DNA from: Pseudomonas sp. NFIX28
GTDB lineage: Bacteria > Pseudomonadota > Gammaproteobacteria > Pseudomonadales > Pseudomonadaceae
DNA: 64,000 bases
Assembly: GCF_900107395.1 (NCBI RefSeq)
Contig: NZ_FNPW01000012.1
Span: 1-64,000, forward strand
Reading direction: 5' to 3'
A program made the position numbers and the translations under genes. Of this stretch, positions 16,410-23,492 are shown one piece after another. A model generated the notes under the pieces. It searched no databases, had not been told where the DNA came from, and saw nothing but the letters and a program-made list of their open reading frames with translations. The stretch's first letter is position 1. Each line of letters begins with the position of its first letter.

Positions 16410-16609
16410 CTTTACAAAAAACACCAAGCAGAGCAGAAAAACACTTACTTACCTCATGCGGGGCAACCGCTCATCCACTGCCTCCAAACCACTCAAGATT
16501 ATTATTTGACTCCGCAATTGCTGGACCTATAGTCAATTTGCAAACTGCTTCACAAGAAGTAACTCATTGCTTATTGAGCCTCTATAGCCCAGACGAAGGA
16601 GAGTCATAA
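16406..16609 (+). CDS. Small hypothetical ORF just before the pixA-like gene
   Basis: A 67-codon frame. A TTG start overlaps the previous tiny ORF (TTGA), and the TAA overlaps the ATG of the PixA-like gene (TAATG). The product has no signal, membrane segment or recognised motif. The chain of overlaps suggests leader translation, but the sequence looks unconstrained and it may be non-coding. Together with the preceding ORF it fills the 354-base gap between lipoprotein and PixA-like genes. Confidence 0.25.
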   Translation: MTLQKTPSRAEKHLLTSCGATAHPLPPNHSRLLFDSAIAGPIVNLQTASQEVTHCLLSLYSPDEGES

Positions 16610-17145
16610 TGGGAACTATCGTTGATGTACTTACCGTTGTAGACGTAGACACCATCATTCAGCATTACAGCGAGAAAGGACGCCCAGACATCAGTACCAA
16701 CCGCAAGCAGCCGACAATGCTTAGTTATGAACTGGCGCAAAAAACAATCCATATGCTTGCCAAGTTCAGCAACGGCCTCCAACACCAAGGAACGGGCAAT
16801 TTATATCTTCCGGTAAGCGCGGGTGACGTCATTCGGTGGCGCGCAACAGATATCTCGAAGAACCTTGGTAACGCGGTAATACTCGATCGCTTCAAGATCC
16901 TTGCTTCTAACCCTCAGGGCATCATTGATCATCCTAGACTACAGCCCGTCACTGATAACGTGTCCTCGCTCAATCCCAGCAATCCGGATGGACCACCGAT
17001 CCCCCAGATGATTACTACCAATGCATGGGAAGCTACCGCGGGGGCCAGAGGCACCGTCACATATACCTGGTCTTTTATCATCGTCGACAGGCATAACAAA
17101 GTCATTGGATGCTGCGAGTGGGATCCGACACTCAACATCGATTAA
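16609..17145 (+). CDS. PixA/AidA-family inclusion-body protein
   Basis: A 178-residue cytoplasmic protein of the PixA/AidA family. Diagnostic pieces are the N-terminal TIVDVLTVVDVDTIIQHY, the central GDVIRWRATDIS and the C-terminal GTVTYTWSFIIVDRHNK followed by CCEWDP. PixA forms crystalline inclusions in Xenorhabdus, and AidA is quorum-regulated and linked to host killing in Burkholderia and Ralstonia. The biochemical role is unknown. GAAGGAGAG stands in front of the ATG. The gene is AT-richer than the surrounding genome, which suggests acquisition, and it is followed by a strong hairpin. Confidence 0.85.
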   Translation: MGTIVDVLTVVDVDTIIQHYSEKGRPDISTNRKQPTMLSYELAQKTIHMLAKFSNGLQHQGTGNLYLPVSAGDVIRWRATDISKNLGNAVILDRFKILASNPQGIIDHPRLQPVTDNVSSLNPSNPDGPPIPQMITTNAWEATAGARGTVTYTWSFIIVDRHNKVIGCCEWDPTLNID

Positions 17146-17168
17146 CTTGGAAAACCATTAGGTAGCAA

Positions 17169-17200
17169 GACTCTCGCCCAACATAAATCGGGCGAGAGTC
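17169..17200 (+). terminator. Hairpin after the PixA-like gene
   Basis: A perfect 11-bp stem (GACTCTCGCCC / GGGCGAGAGTC) with a 10-base AT-rich loop, 23 bases after the stop. There is no T run behind it, so it may stop transcription weakly or protect the 3' end. Confidence 0.55.
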
Positions 17201-17345
17201 ACCGTGCCGTCATTGCCATGCTCGCCGCCGCCATCTGGCGAACAGAGGGCCTGCATGCACCACCCTTTCAAGCCCAAGACTGCCAGTTCTCATCAATGAA
17301 AATTGACAGCCTCTCTCTGCAAGAAGGGGAACAGGCTCCACATAC

Positions 17346-17373
17346 AAAAAGCCCAGCACTCTGGCCGGGCTTT
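17346..17373 (-). terminator. Rho-independent terminator of the small gene at 17376
   Basis: On the minus strand GCCCGGC, a 6-base loop and GCTGGGC are followed by TTTTTG. It begins just past the stop of the small gene. Confidence 0.75.
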
Positions 17374-17375
17374 GA

Positions 17376-17567
17376 TTATTTTCTACATGCCATCATCTTG
17401 TCGGCGAGAGTTTTGGCTCTTTCGATCAACAGGTTCTGCCTGTCTTCATGAGTGGCCTCTCCTACGACCGGTGCAGTCAGATTGCTTTCGGCAATCAACG
17501 CAGCGCAGAAATATTGATCCCAGACTCTTTGCTCCGACGCCTGTTTGCTTACTTGGTCGGCGATCAT
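17376..17567 (-). CDS. Small hypothetical protein (63 aa)
   Basis: A 63-residue soluble helical protein (EQRVWDQYFCAALIAESN, ERAKTLADKMMACRK). It has no domain I can name with confidence, though the pattern of a WDxFF-type start and an ERAxxLAD end resembles small proteins common in Pseudomonas and their phages. An excellent ribosome site (AAGGAG, 8 bases before the ATG) and a terminator directly after the stop mark it as a real single-gene unit. Confidence 0.65.
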   Translation of the reverse strand: MIADQVSKQASEQRVWDQYFCAALIAESNLTAPVVGEATHEDRQNLLIERAKTLADKMMACRK

Positions 17568-17697
17568 ATGGGGGCTCCTTTTGACGAGGTAGCACCGCCA
17601 TTTTACGCCTCAATCGCCAGCAACCCCTGGGTTAACGGATAGCCGGCAAACGGCGCGGGCCGGTTGGGCAGCGCAGGCTTGCGGCGTCGCCCGGCTG

Positions 17698-18114
17698 CTA
17701 TCTCACGCCAATATCCTGGGCAAAACGAAGCAGATAACCATCAGGGTCCAGGACCAGGAAATTCTTTTGCCCGAACTGTCGGGCATGGCTGCGGTACCAC
17801 CGTTCCTCGACGGGCCGCCTGATCGGGCAACCGGCGGCCTCGAGCGCCGAAACCAGGGCCTGTACATCCGGACATTCGATGGAAAGGTTCATGCCCCGGC
17901 CGTAGGGCGGTTCCAGCGGGCCGACGCACCAGGGCGAATCGTCATGCCAATCCTGCTCCAGCATGATCTGGCTGCGGCCAAAGGAGAGGAAGGCGAACTT
18001 GTCCTCCGGTCGGTCGTACTCGAGCTTGAAACCCAATACATCGCAATAGAAATAAAGACTCTGTTGCAGGTCCGAAACGATCAATTCCGGCACCAGGGCG
18101 TTCAACTTGAACAT
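17698..18114 (-). CDS. VOC-family protein (glyoxalase/bleomycin-resistance-like)
   Basis: A 138-residue single VOC-domain pair: LVPELIVSDLQQSLYFYCDVLGF opens the fold, and QKNFLVLDPDGYLLRF closes it with the usual DPDG turn. Members bind or modify small molecules; this type is often annotated as a bleomycin-resistance protein, for which there is no direct evidence here. The ATG giving MFKLNALVPEL is preferred over a TTG six codons earlier because it matches the family N-terminus. Confidence 0.8.
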   Translation of the reverse strand: MFKLNALVPELIVSDLQQSLYFYCDVLGFKLEYDRPEDKFAFLSFGRSQIMLEQDWHDDSPWCVGPLEPPYGRGMNLSIECPDVQALVSALEAAGCPIRRPVEERWYRSHARQFGQKNFLVLDPDGYLLRFAQDIGVR

Positions 18115-18199
18115 TGCGTTGCATCCATTCAATTCCGTGGCCGGCCACTGTAGCTGATTTGCAGTGATTGCCGGCCTGTGCAGCGCTCGGGCTCACCGG

Positions 18200-18436
18200 T
18201 TATTGAGCCTGCTGGTCATTGCCGATTTTCTTGGCCCGGTCGATGCCCCACTCAAAGGCGTCTTCCATGTCCAGGCCATCCGGCGCCAGGTCGTTGTCTT
18301 CGAGTACAACACTGCCGTCCGGCTTGTAGATCCCGATGAACATCTTGAGCGAGCCATCTCTGAGGATTTCCGATCTCACCTTGATCCTGCACCCATTTGA
18401 AAGCGTTTCGCTGTGATTCAAATGACGCTCAGTCAT
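18200..18436 (-). CDS. Conserved small hypothetical protein (78 aa)
   Basis: A soluble 78-residue protein with a beta-rich first half (CRIKVRSEIL, SLKMFIGIYKPDGSVV) and an acidic helical end (MEDAFEWGIDRAKKI). A GAGGGA ribosome site precedes the ATG at proper spacing. I do not recognise a domain. It is a lone minus-strand gene between the VOC protein and a membrane protein. Confidence 0.6.
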   Translation of the reverse strand: MTERHLNHSETLSNGCRIKVRSEILRDGSLKMFIGIYKPDGSVVLEDNDLAPDGLDMEDAFEWGIDRAKKIGNDQQAQ

Positions 18437-18552
18437 GGCCGTATCCCTCGGTAAATGAACCCCGAGTAAGGCACAGCCGGTTGATTCACGCCAGTCGACG
18501 GGCAGTGCCTCCAGGGGCCAGCGCCAGCAGGCCGGATTTTTCCACGGGCAAT

Positions 18553-18577
18553 AAAAAGCCCCGCCCGGTGGCGAGGC
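18553..18577 (-). terminator. Rho-independent terminator after the membrane protein gene
   Basis: On the minus strand GCCTCGCC, loop ACCG and GGCGGGGC are followed by TTTTT, 23 bases beyond the stop of the gene to its right. Confidence 0.75.
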
Positions 18578-18599
18578 CGTCCTGCCGTCGGTCAGGGCC

Positions 18600-18953
18600 T
18601 TATCCGATTGATTTAAGCCACGTCCGGGGGGCCATGACGTAACGCGACATCAGGTAGGCAACCAGGCCGCCCAACGCCGCGCCCGACGCGTCGGCCAGGA
18701 ACATTGCCAGTTGAGAAGCCGAGTGCTGGTAGACCTTGCACATCTCCACCCAGGCATTTTCGGTAAAGCCGGTGACCCAGTCCCAGCCGCAGGGGTAGAC
18801 CATCAGGAAAGCCAGCCCGGCGAAAGTTACCCAGGCGGACGCCCGGGACGGGGTCTGCGCGAAAACGAACCGGGCCATCTGGCACATGCCGACAAAAAGC
18901 CAGGCTGCCAGCAGGCTTCTCATGAACTGGTCGAACAACTCAAAAAAGGCCAT
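18600..18953 (-). CDS. Small inner-membrane hypothetical protein (117 aa)
   Basis: A 117-residue protein with three hydrophobic stretches (LLAAWLFVGMCQMARF, WVTFAGLAFLMVYPCGW, and ASGAALGGLVAYLM). An amphipathic region with cysteine (EMCKVYQHSAS) lies between the second and third. No known family is evident. The ribosome site is weak, but codon use suits the strand and a good terminator follows the gene. Confidence 0.6.
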   Translation of the reverse strand: MAFFELFDQFMRSLLAAWLFVGMCQMARFVFAQTPSRASAWVTFAGLAFLMVYPCGWDWVTGFTENAWVEMCKVYQHSASQLAMFLADASGAALGGLVAYLMSRYVMAPRTWLKSIG

Positions 18954-19087
18954 GACAACGTACGCTCAAAAGATGATGAGCGATGATAGCCATTTGCTAA
19001 CTTATAAAAAACCCGCCGCATTAGTCAGGTTTTTCCGTTGCGAACCCTGCGGCTGGTTCCATAAGCCCGGGCCGGCACCAGGCCCCG

Positions 19088-19363
19088 TTATCCGGCGGTG
19101 GCCTGGTGAGTGGTGGTGGCGCCCTGCTCCCCTGCTCCACCTGTGACCTGGACCAGGGCTTCCAGCAGGGCCTCGGTGTGGTTGATCGATTCCCGGATCT
19201 CATCAAAAGCATCTTCCAGATCGCGCACCCTCGCTGTCGCTGAAGCGCCGCACAGGGCTTCCTGGATCTGGAATTCATCCTGCTTGAATTGCAGGACATT
19301 GGCCCGCAGGCCTTCGATCCGAAGGGATAACTGTGTGATGTGGTTGCGGCGACGCTGAACCAT
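19088..19363 (-). CDS. Small coiled-coil hypothetical protein (91 aa)
   Basis: A 91-residue polar, almost wholly helical protein (QLSLRIEGLRANVLQFKQDEFQIQ, split by a short turn, then RVRDLEDAFDEIRESINHTEALLEAL), consistent with a coiled-coil hairpin. A strong AAAGGAG ribosome site stands 7 bases before the ATG. The Gly/Thr-rich end is probably flexible. Function unknown. Confidence 0.65.
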   Translation of the reverse strand: MVQRRRNHITQLSLRIEGLRANVLQFKQDEFQIQEALCGASATARVRDLEDAFDEIRESINHTEALLEALVQVTGGAGEQGATTTHQATAG

Positions 19364-19483
19364 TTCAGTACTCCTTTCAAACCCTCTTACTTATTCAGAT
19401 CGTTGCACGCCAACAGATGTTCAGCTGTTCCTGACCAAAGGCATGGCGCCTTTTGCAAGCCAAATGGCCAACCGCGGGGGCCT

Positions 19484-21079
19484 TCAAAGCTTGCTGTCCA
19501 GTGCCGCCAGCAAGGCCGCGTCGCGCCCGTAGATGTCCGGGGCGTAGGACAATTGGCCATGGCTGTCAGCCTGCGCCGTCCAATAAGTGAGCAGGATCGG
19601 CACCGGCGTCGACAGCCGGAACTCATGAGTGAGCCCGGTGCTCAGCAACTCATCGGTGCGCACCCGCTCCGCCGGGCTCACCAGCAGGTCGCGCAGTTGC
19701 AACGCGTGCTCGACACGCACGCAACCCGAACTGAAGGCCCTGGGCCCCTTGTTGAACAGCGACTGGCTGGGGGTGTCATGCAGGTACACCGAGAACGGGT
19801 TGGGGAAACGGATCGCCATCTGCCCCAGCGGGTTCCGGGGCCCGGCGTCCTGGCGCAGGAGGATATTGCCGGGGTTGTCCCAGTCGATATCTTCCACCGC
19901 CAGCGGATGCCCCTCGCTATCGAGCACTTGCAGGTTCTGCCGATTGAGGAAGGACAGGTCACGGCGAATTTCCGGCAGCTTGTCTTCGCGGAAAATGGTC
20001 GGCGGGACCGTCCAGGTCGGGTTCAGGGTCAGGCGCGTGACCCGGGATTTCAGCAAGGGCGTCTGGCGCTCGGCACGCCCTACCTGGGTGCGGGTCTGCC
20101 AGACCGGCACTCCGTCCTGATAGACGATCAGCTGCGCCGCGGCCAGGTTGACCAGCAAGCTGTCGGGCTCCATGTCCTGCGCCAGCCAGCGAAAGCGCTC
20201 GAGGTTGATGCGCAACTGTTCACGACGCATCTGCGGACTGATGTTCAATTCATTCAGGGTTCCCGCGCCGACCACCCCGTCGGCCTGCAGCGCATGGCTC
20301 AGCTGGAACCTCTTCACCGCGCTCACCAACTCGTCGCTGTACAGGATATCGACCTCATTGGCGAGGGTGCTCAGGTAACCCTCGCTGAACAGCCGACGCG
20401 CCAACTCCGGGACCCGCGCATCGTGCATCTGCGGGCGCAGCAATGGCCCGCCGGGCAGTGGTTGCCAATGGGGCAACGCCAGCTGGCGCTGCTGGGCATA
20501 CAGCTCGCGCAGGTTCTGATACTGCTCAAGGCTCGGCCGGGCCTGGGCAAACGCGGCGGGGATGTCCAGCAGGCCGGGCCCGGCGATGGCCAGCACCTGC
20601 GACTGGCGATCCAGCGGCAAGGGCTCGGCGTGCCACATCGGCTCGAAGCGGGCTTGCGACAGACGGCCGAAATGCAGGTCATGCAAGGCTTGCAAGTAAT
20701 GCTGGCTGAAGCTCAGGTCGGCGCACAGCGGGTCGTTGGCCAGCGCATTGGCCGGCAAGCGGTAGTCGGCGGGTTCCAGGCCATCGTCGGCCAATTGCTG
20801 CAATTGCGCCTGCAATGCCTCCAAACGTAAGGCCGATGACCAGATCGGCTGGTTGCCCTGCTGTTGATAAAACGCCAGCAACAGGCTCTGGGCGGGGATA
20901 TCCAGGTGGGCCGCCAAGCCCGGACAGGCGGTGGGCAATTGGGTGAATACCCGTTGCACGGGGTTTTCAAGATCGACTGATACATCTTCGGCAGTCGCGA
21001 CCAACGGCGCAGCGAGCAGGAAAACGCTCAAGTAACATGCGTGTTTTTTGAACAACTGCTTTACTCCAATCATGGCCAT
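19484..21079 (-). CDS. L,D-transpeptidase, YcbB/LdtD type
   Basis: A 531-residue exported cell-wall enzyme. A signal peptide (CYLSVFLLAAPLVATAE) is followed by a helical scaffold domain, a peptidoglycan-binding domain (SAVKRFQLSHALQADGVVGAGTLNELN) and a YkuD catalytic domain. The active site is intact: a YLHDTPS histidine and an SSGCVR nucleophile cysteine near residue 452. Such enzymes make 3-3 cross-links in murein and so bypass PBPs. The start is uncertain: TTG, ATG and ATG lie within 10 bases without a strong ribosome site. It is divergent from another transpeptidase-fold gene, whose ATG lies 117 bases away. Confidence 0.87.
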   Translation of the reverse strand: MAMIGVKQLFKKHACYLSVFLLAAPLVATAEDVSVDLENPVQRVFTQLPTACPGLAAHLDIPAQSLLLAFYQQQGNQPIWSSALRLEALQAQLQQLADDGLEPADYRLPANALANDPLCADLSFSQHYLQALHDLHFGRLSQARFEPMWHAEPLPLDRQSQVLAIAGPGLLDIPAAFAQARPSLEQYQNLRELYAQQRQLALPHWQPLPGGPLLRPQMHDARVPELARRLFSEGYLSTLANEVDILYSDELVSAVKRFQLSHALQADGVVGAGTLNELNISPQMRREQLRINLERFRWLAQDMEPDSLLVNLAAAQLIVYQDGVPVWQTRTQVGRAERQTPLLKSRVTRLTLNPTWTVPPTIFREDKLPEIRRDLSFLNRQNLQVLDSEGHPLAVEDIDWDNPGNILLRQDAGPRNPLGQMAIRFPNPFSVYLHDTPSQSLFNKGPRAFSSGCVRVEHALQLRDLLVSPAERVRTDELLSTGLTHEFRLSTPVPILLTYWTAQADSHGQLSYAPDIYGRDAALLAALDSKL

Positions 21080-21195
21080 CAAATGTGATGGTCAACTTCG
21101 GCAGTGGCTGTGAAACCCTCCAACCACCTTTAACCAGAACTGCCAGGAGAGCGACAGGACGTCAGGAGCCAAAGCGACTGTGGGGACACTTTAGA

Positions 21196-21909
21196 ATGCC
21201 GACCTTTTTGTGCCGACTCTGTCTGGCAATGACCACCCTAGGCGCGATCTGCAGCGCCGCGCTCGCCGCCAACAACACGACTCCGCCGCTTTACAACAGC
21301 CTCGCGCACGCCGCTCCAGAACTCAATCCCCAAGTGCTGAAAAGTGCCCTCCGCGCCGTGCAATGCGCGGTCAGCAGCGGTGCCAGGCAAGCCCGGCACC
21401 TGGCGGTCATCGACTATTCGCAACCTTCCACCGCCCGCCGCCTGTGGATCTTCGACCTGAGTAAAAGAACCCTGGTGCTGCGCGACCTGGTCGCCCACGG
21501 GCAGAAATCCGGGGAAAACTTCGCCACCCAGTTTTCCAATCGCATGGGCAGTTACCAGTCCAGCCTCGGCCTGTTCCGCACCCAGGAAAGCTATGAAGGC
21601 AGCCACGGTTATTCGCTGCGCATGGACGGCCTGGAGCCGGGTTTCAACGACCTCGCCCGCGACCGGGACATCGTGATTCACGCCGCCGACTATGTGAGCC
21701 CCCTGTGGAGCCGGCGCCAGGGCCGCATCGGCCGCAGCCTGGGTTGCCCGGCAGTGCGCCCGCAAGTCGCGCGCCAGGTGATCGACCGCCTCAAGGACGG
21801 CCAGTTCATGTTTTCCTGGTACCCGGACCAGCGGTGGCTGAAATCGTCGCCCTACCTCAATTGCCAGCCACGCCAGGTGGCCAGCATCGTCGCCGCCAGC
21901 GACGGCTGA
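21196..21909 (+). CDS. Murein L,D-transpeptidase catalytic domain protein (YkuD-like variant)
   Basis: A 237-residue secreted protein. The start giving MPTFLCRLCLAM has a signal peptide cleaved near LAA/NN; a longer start upstream would add a non-signal region. The catalytic region shows RLWIFDLSKRTLVLRDLVAHG, then RDIVIHAADY with the histidine and GRSLGCPAVRP with the cysteine. This is the compact family named murein L,D-transpeptidase catalytic domain. It lacks the scaffold and peptidoglycan-binding domains of its divergent neighbour. It probably trims or cross-links murein in the periplasm. Confidence 0.82.
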   Translation: MPTFLCRLCLAMTTLGAICSAALAANNTTPPLYNSLAHAAPELNPQVLKSALRAVQCAVSSGARQARHLAVIDYSQPSTARRLWIFDLSKRTLVLRDLVAHGQKSGENFATQFSNRMGSYQSSLGLFRTQESYEGSHGYSLRMDGLEPGFNDLARDRDIVIHAADYVSPLWSRRQGRIGRSLGCPAVRPQVARQVIDRLKDGQFMFSWYPDQRWLKSSPYLNCQPRQVASIVAASDG

Positions 21910-21918
21910 CCCCGACCT

Positions 21919-23277
21919 TCAAGCGGTGGCCGAAGCCACCGTTTCCGGCTCTTCGGGGATTTTGACGAAGATGCTGTATTTCGCCCCCTCCATCGCTTCA
22001 AAGGCGATGAGCTTGTCCACCAGCGGGCCGCTCAGCACCTTGCCGGCGTTGAGCAGCAGCATGCCGTTGTCGGCGTTCAGGTTGCGCGCCAGGGTCATGC
22101 CGGGTTCCAGGTCGCGCGTGGTCAAGACCTTGACCGTCGGATCGGCCAGGGTGACATCGCTCTGGTAAGCCGCGCAGACACCGACGAAGTCCTCCACCAG
22201 GTCGGGGTCGTAGAGCTTGCCCGCGTATTTGCGAATGAACAGCAGCGCCTCATCGCTGTTCATCTGCCGTTCGAGGATCAGCCCGCGTTGCAGCTCGATG
22301 AAATCCACGGCCAGCTTGAGCCAGCGTGAACCCAGCGGAATTGCCTCGCCCTTGAGGTGATCGGGAAAGCCGCTGCCATCCCAGCGTTCCTGGTGATGCA
22401 GGATAATGCGCGCCGCATCCTTCATCGGCTCCAGGGTCATCAGCAGCGACTCGCTCTGTTTCGGGTAGGCCCGGTACAGGTCGCGCTCGTTGTGGTGCAG
22501 CAGGTCCGCGGGCGCGGTCATCATGCTGTCGGTCCAGCTCAGCTTGCCAATGTTGTACAGCGCGGCGGCCATGGTCATGTTGCGGCTGTCGGCTTCATCC
22601 AGGCCATGGGTGATGCAATAGACGCGAATCAGCTCGATGATCTGCCGGTTGGTCTGCTTGGCCTTGGGCAGGCGCAGGTTGGCCAGCAGCGAAAACACCT
22701 CGGTGCCGGTCACGTAGCTGCGCTTGAGCTCTTCATACGCCAGGTCGAGCATGTCGGCGGTCTGCTGCAGCTCGGCGGTGCGCGCCGCCACGTGCTTTTC
22801 CAGGGTCGAATTGAGGGTTTTCAGTTGCTCGTTCTGCTGCCGGGTCAGGGCTTCCAGGCGCAGGCGCTCGCTTTCGGAATGGTGATGGGCCAGGGCCTGG
22901 CGCAGCGTTACCAGCATGTCCTCGTCGTTCCAGGGCTTGCTGATGTAACGATGAATCTGCCCTTCGTTGATGGCCTTGGCGATCAGGTTCATGTCGGCAT
23001 AGCCGGTGAGCAGGATGCGCAGCGTCGACGGGTAGCGCTGATGGATCTGGGCCAGCAGGGTCGCGCCGTCCATGCCCGGCATGCGCGCATCGCTCATGAC
23101 CACGTCGACCGGCCGTTGCTCGAGGATCTCCAGGGCCTTGGCGCCACTGTCGGCCAGCAGGATGTCGTAGGGCTGGCCGCGCAGCAGCCGGCGAAGGCTA
23201 TTGAGAATCGACTCCTCATCGTCGACCAGCAGCACCGTCGATCTGCCCTGGGCTACGCCCGCTGTAGCTTCATCCAT
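21919..23277 (-). CDS. Response regulator with receiver and degenerate HD-GYP domain
   Basis: A 452-residue protein. Residues 14-130 form a receiver (LLVDDEESI, phosphoacceptor Asp63 in VMSDARMPGMDG, LLTGYAD, YISKPW). A coiled linker follows, then an HD-GYP-like domain. There the HD dyad is replaced by YN (ALYNIGKL, residues 240-246), while the later HHQERWDGSGFP is kept. Loss of metal ligands makes c-di-GMP hydrolysis doubtful, so it may only bind or signal through contact. It has a very strong ribosome site (GGAGGAGGGGAG) and is divergent from the five-gene signalling run, which it probably serves. Confidence 0.82.
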   Translation of the reverse strand: MDEATAGVAQGRSTVLLVDDEESILNSLRRLLRGQPYDILLADSGAKALEILEQRPVDVVMSDARMPGMDGATLLAQIHQRYPSTLRILLTGYADMNLIAKAINEGQIHRYISKPWNDEDMLVTLRQALAHHHSESERLRLEALTRQQNEQLKTLNSTLEKHVAARTAELQQTADMLDLAYEELKRSYVTGTEVFSLLANLRLPKAKQTNRQIIELIRVYCITHGLDEADSRNMTMAAALYNIGKLSWTDSMMTAPADLLHHNERDLYRAYPKQSESLLMTLEPMKDAARIILHHQERWDGSGFPDHLKGEAIPLGSRWLKLAVDFIELQRGLILERQMNSDEALLFIRKYAGKLYDPDLVEDFVGVCAAYQSDVTLADPTVKVLTTRDLEPGMTLARNLNADNGMLLLNAGKVLSGPLVDKLIAFEAMEGAKYSIFVKIPEEPETVASATA

Positions 23278-23492
23278 GTCTCCCCTCCTCCCTCGTTGAC
23301 GTCGATCGGACGTGCCTTTCGGGACAGGCTAGATGACTTATAGCGTTTCGACATGAATTTGCTGTCGGCTGATTAGCGCATACAGGGGAGCCTGACTATG
23401 CTCAAGCCCACAATGGATTGCTTGTCCAGCAGCAGGGAGGGAAGCCCGATGAGCTTATGCACAAGGTCCCCGCGTTGGGTTGGAGCACGACG

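Noticed and set aside
19021..19087. Possible terminator after the coiled-coil protein gene
   Set aside because: The AAAACC/GGTTTT arms are short and AT-rich with a 14-base loop; too weak to call.
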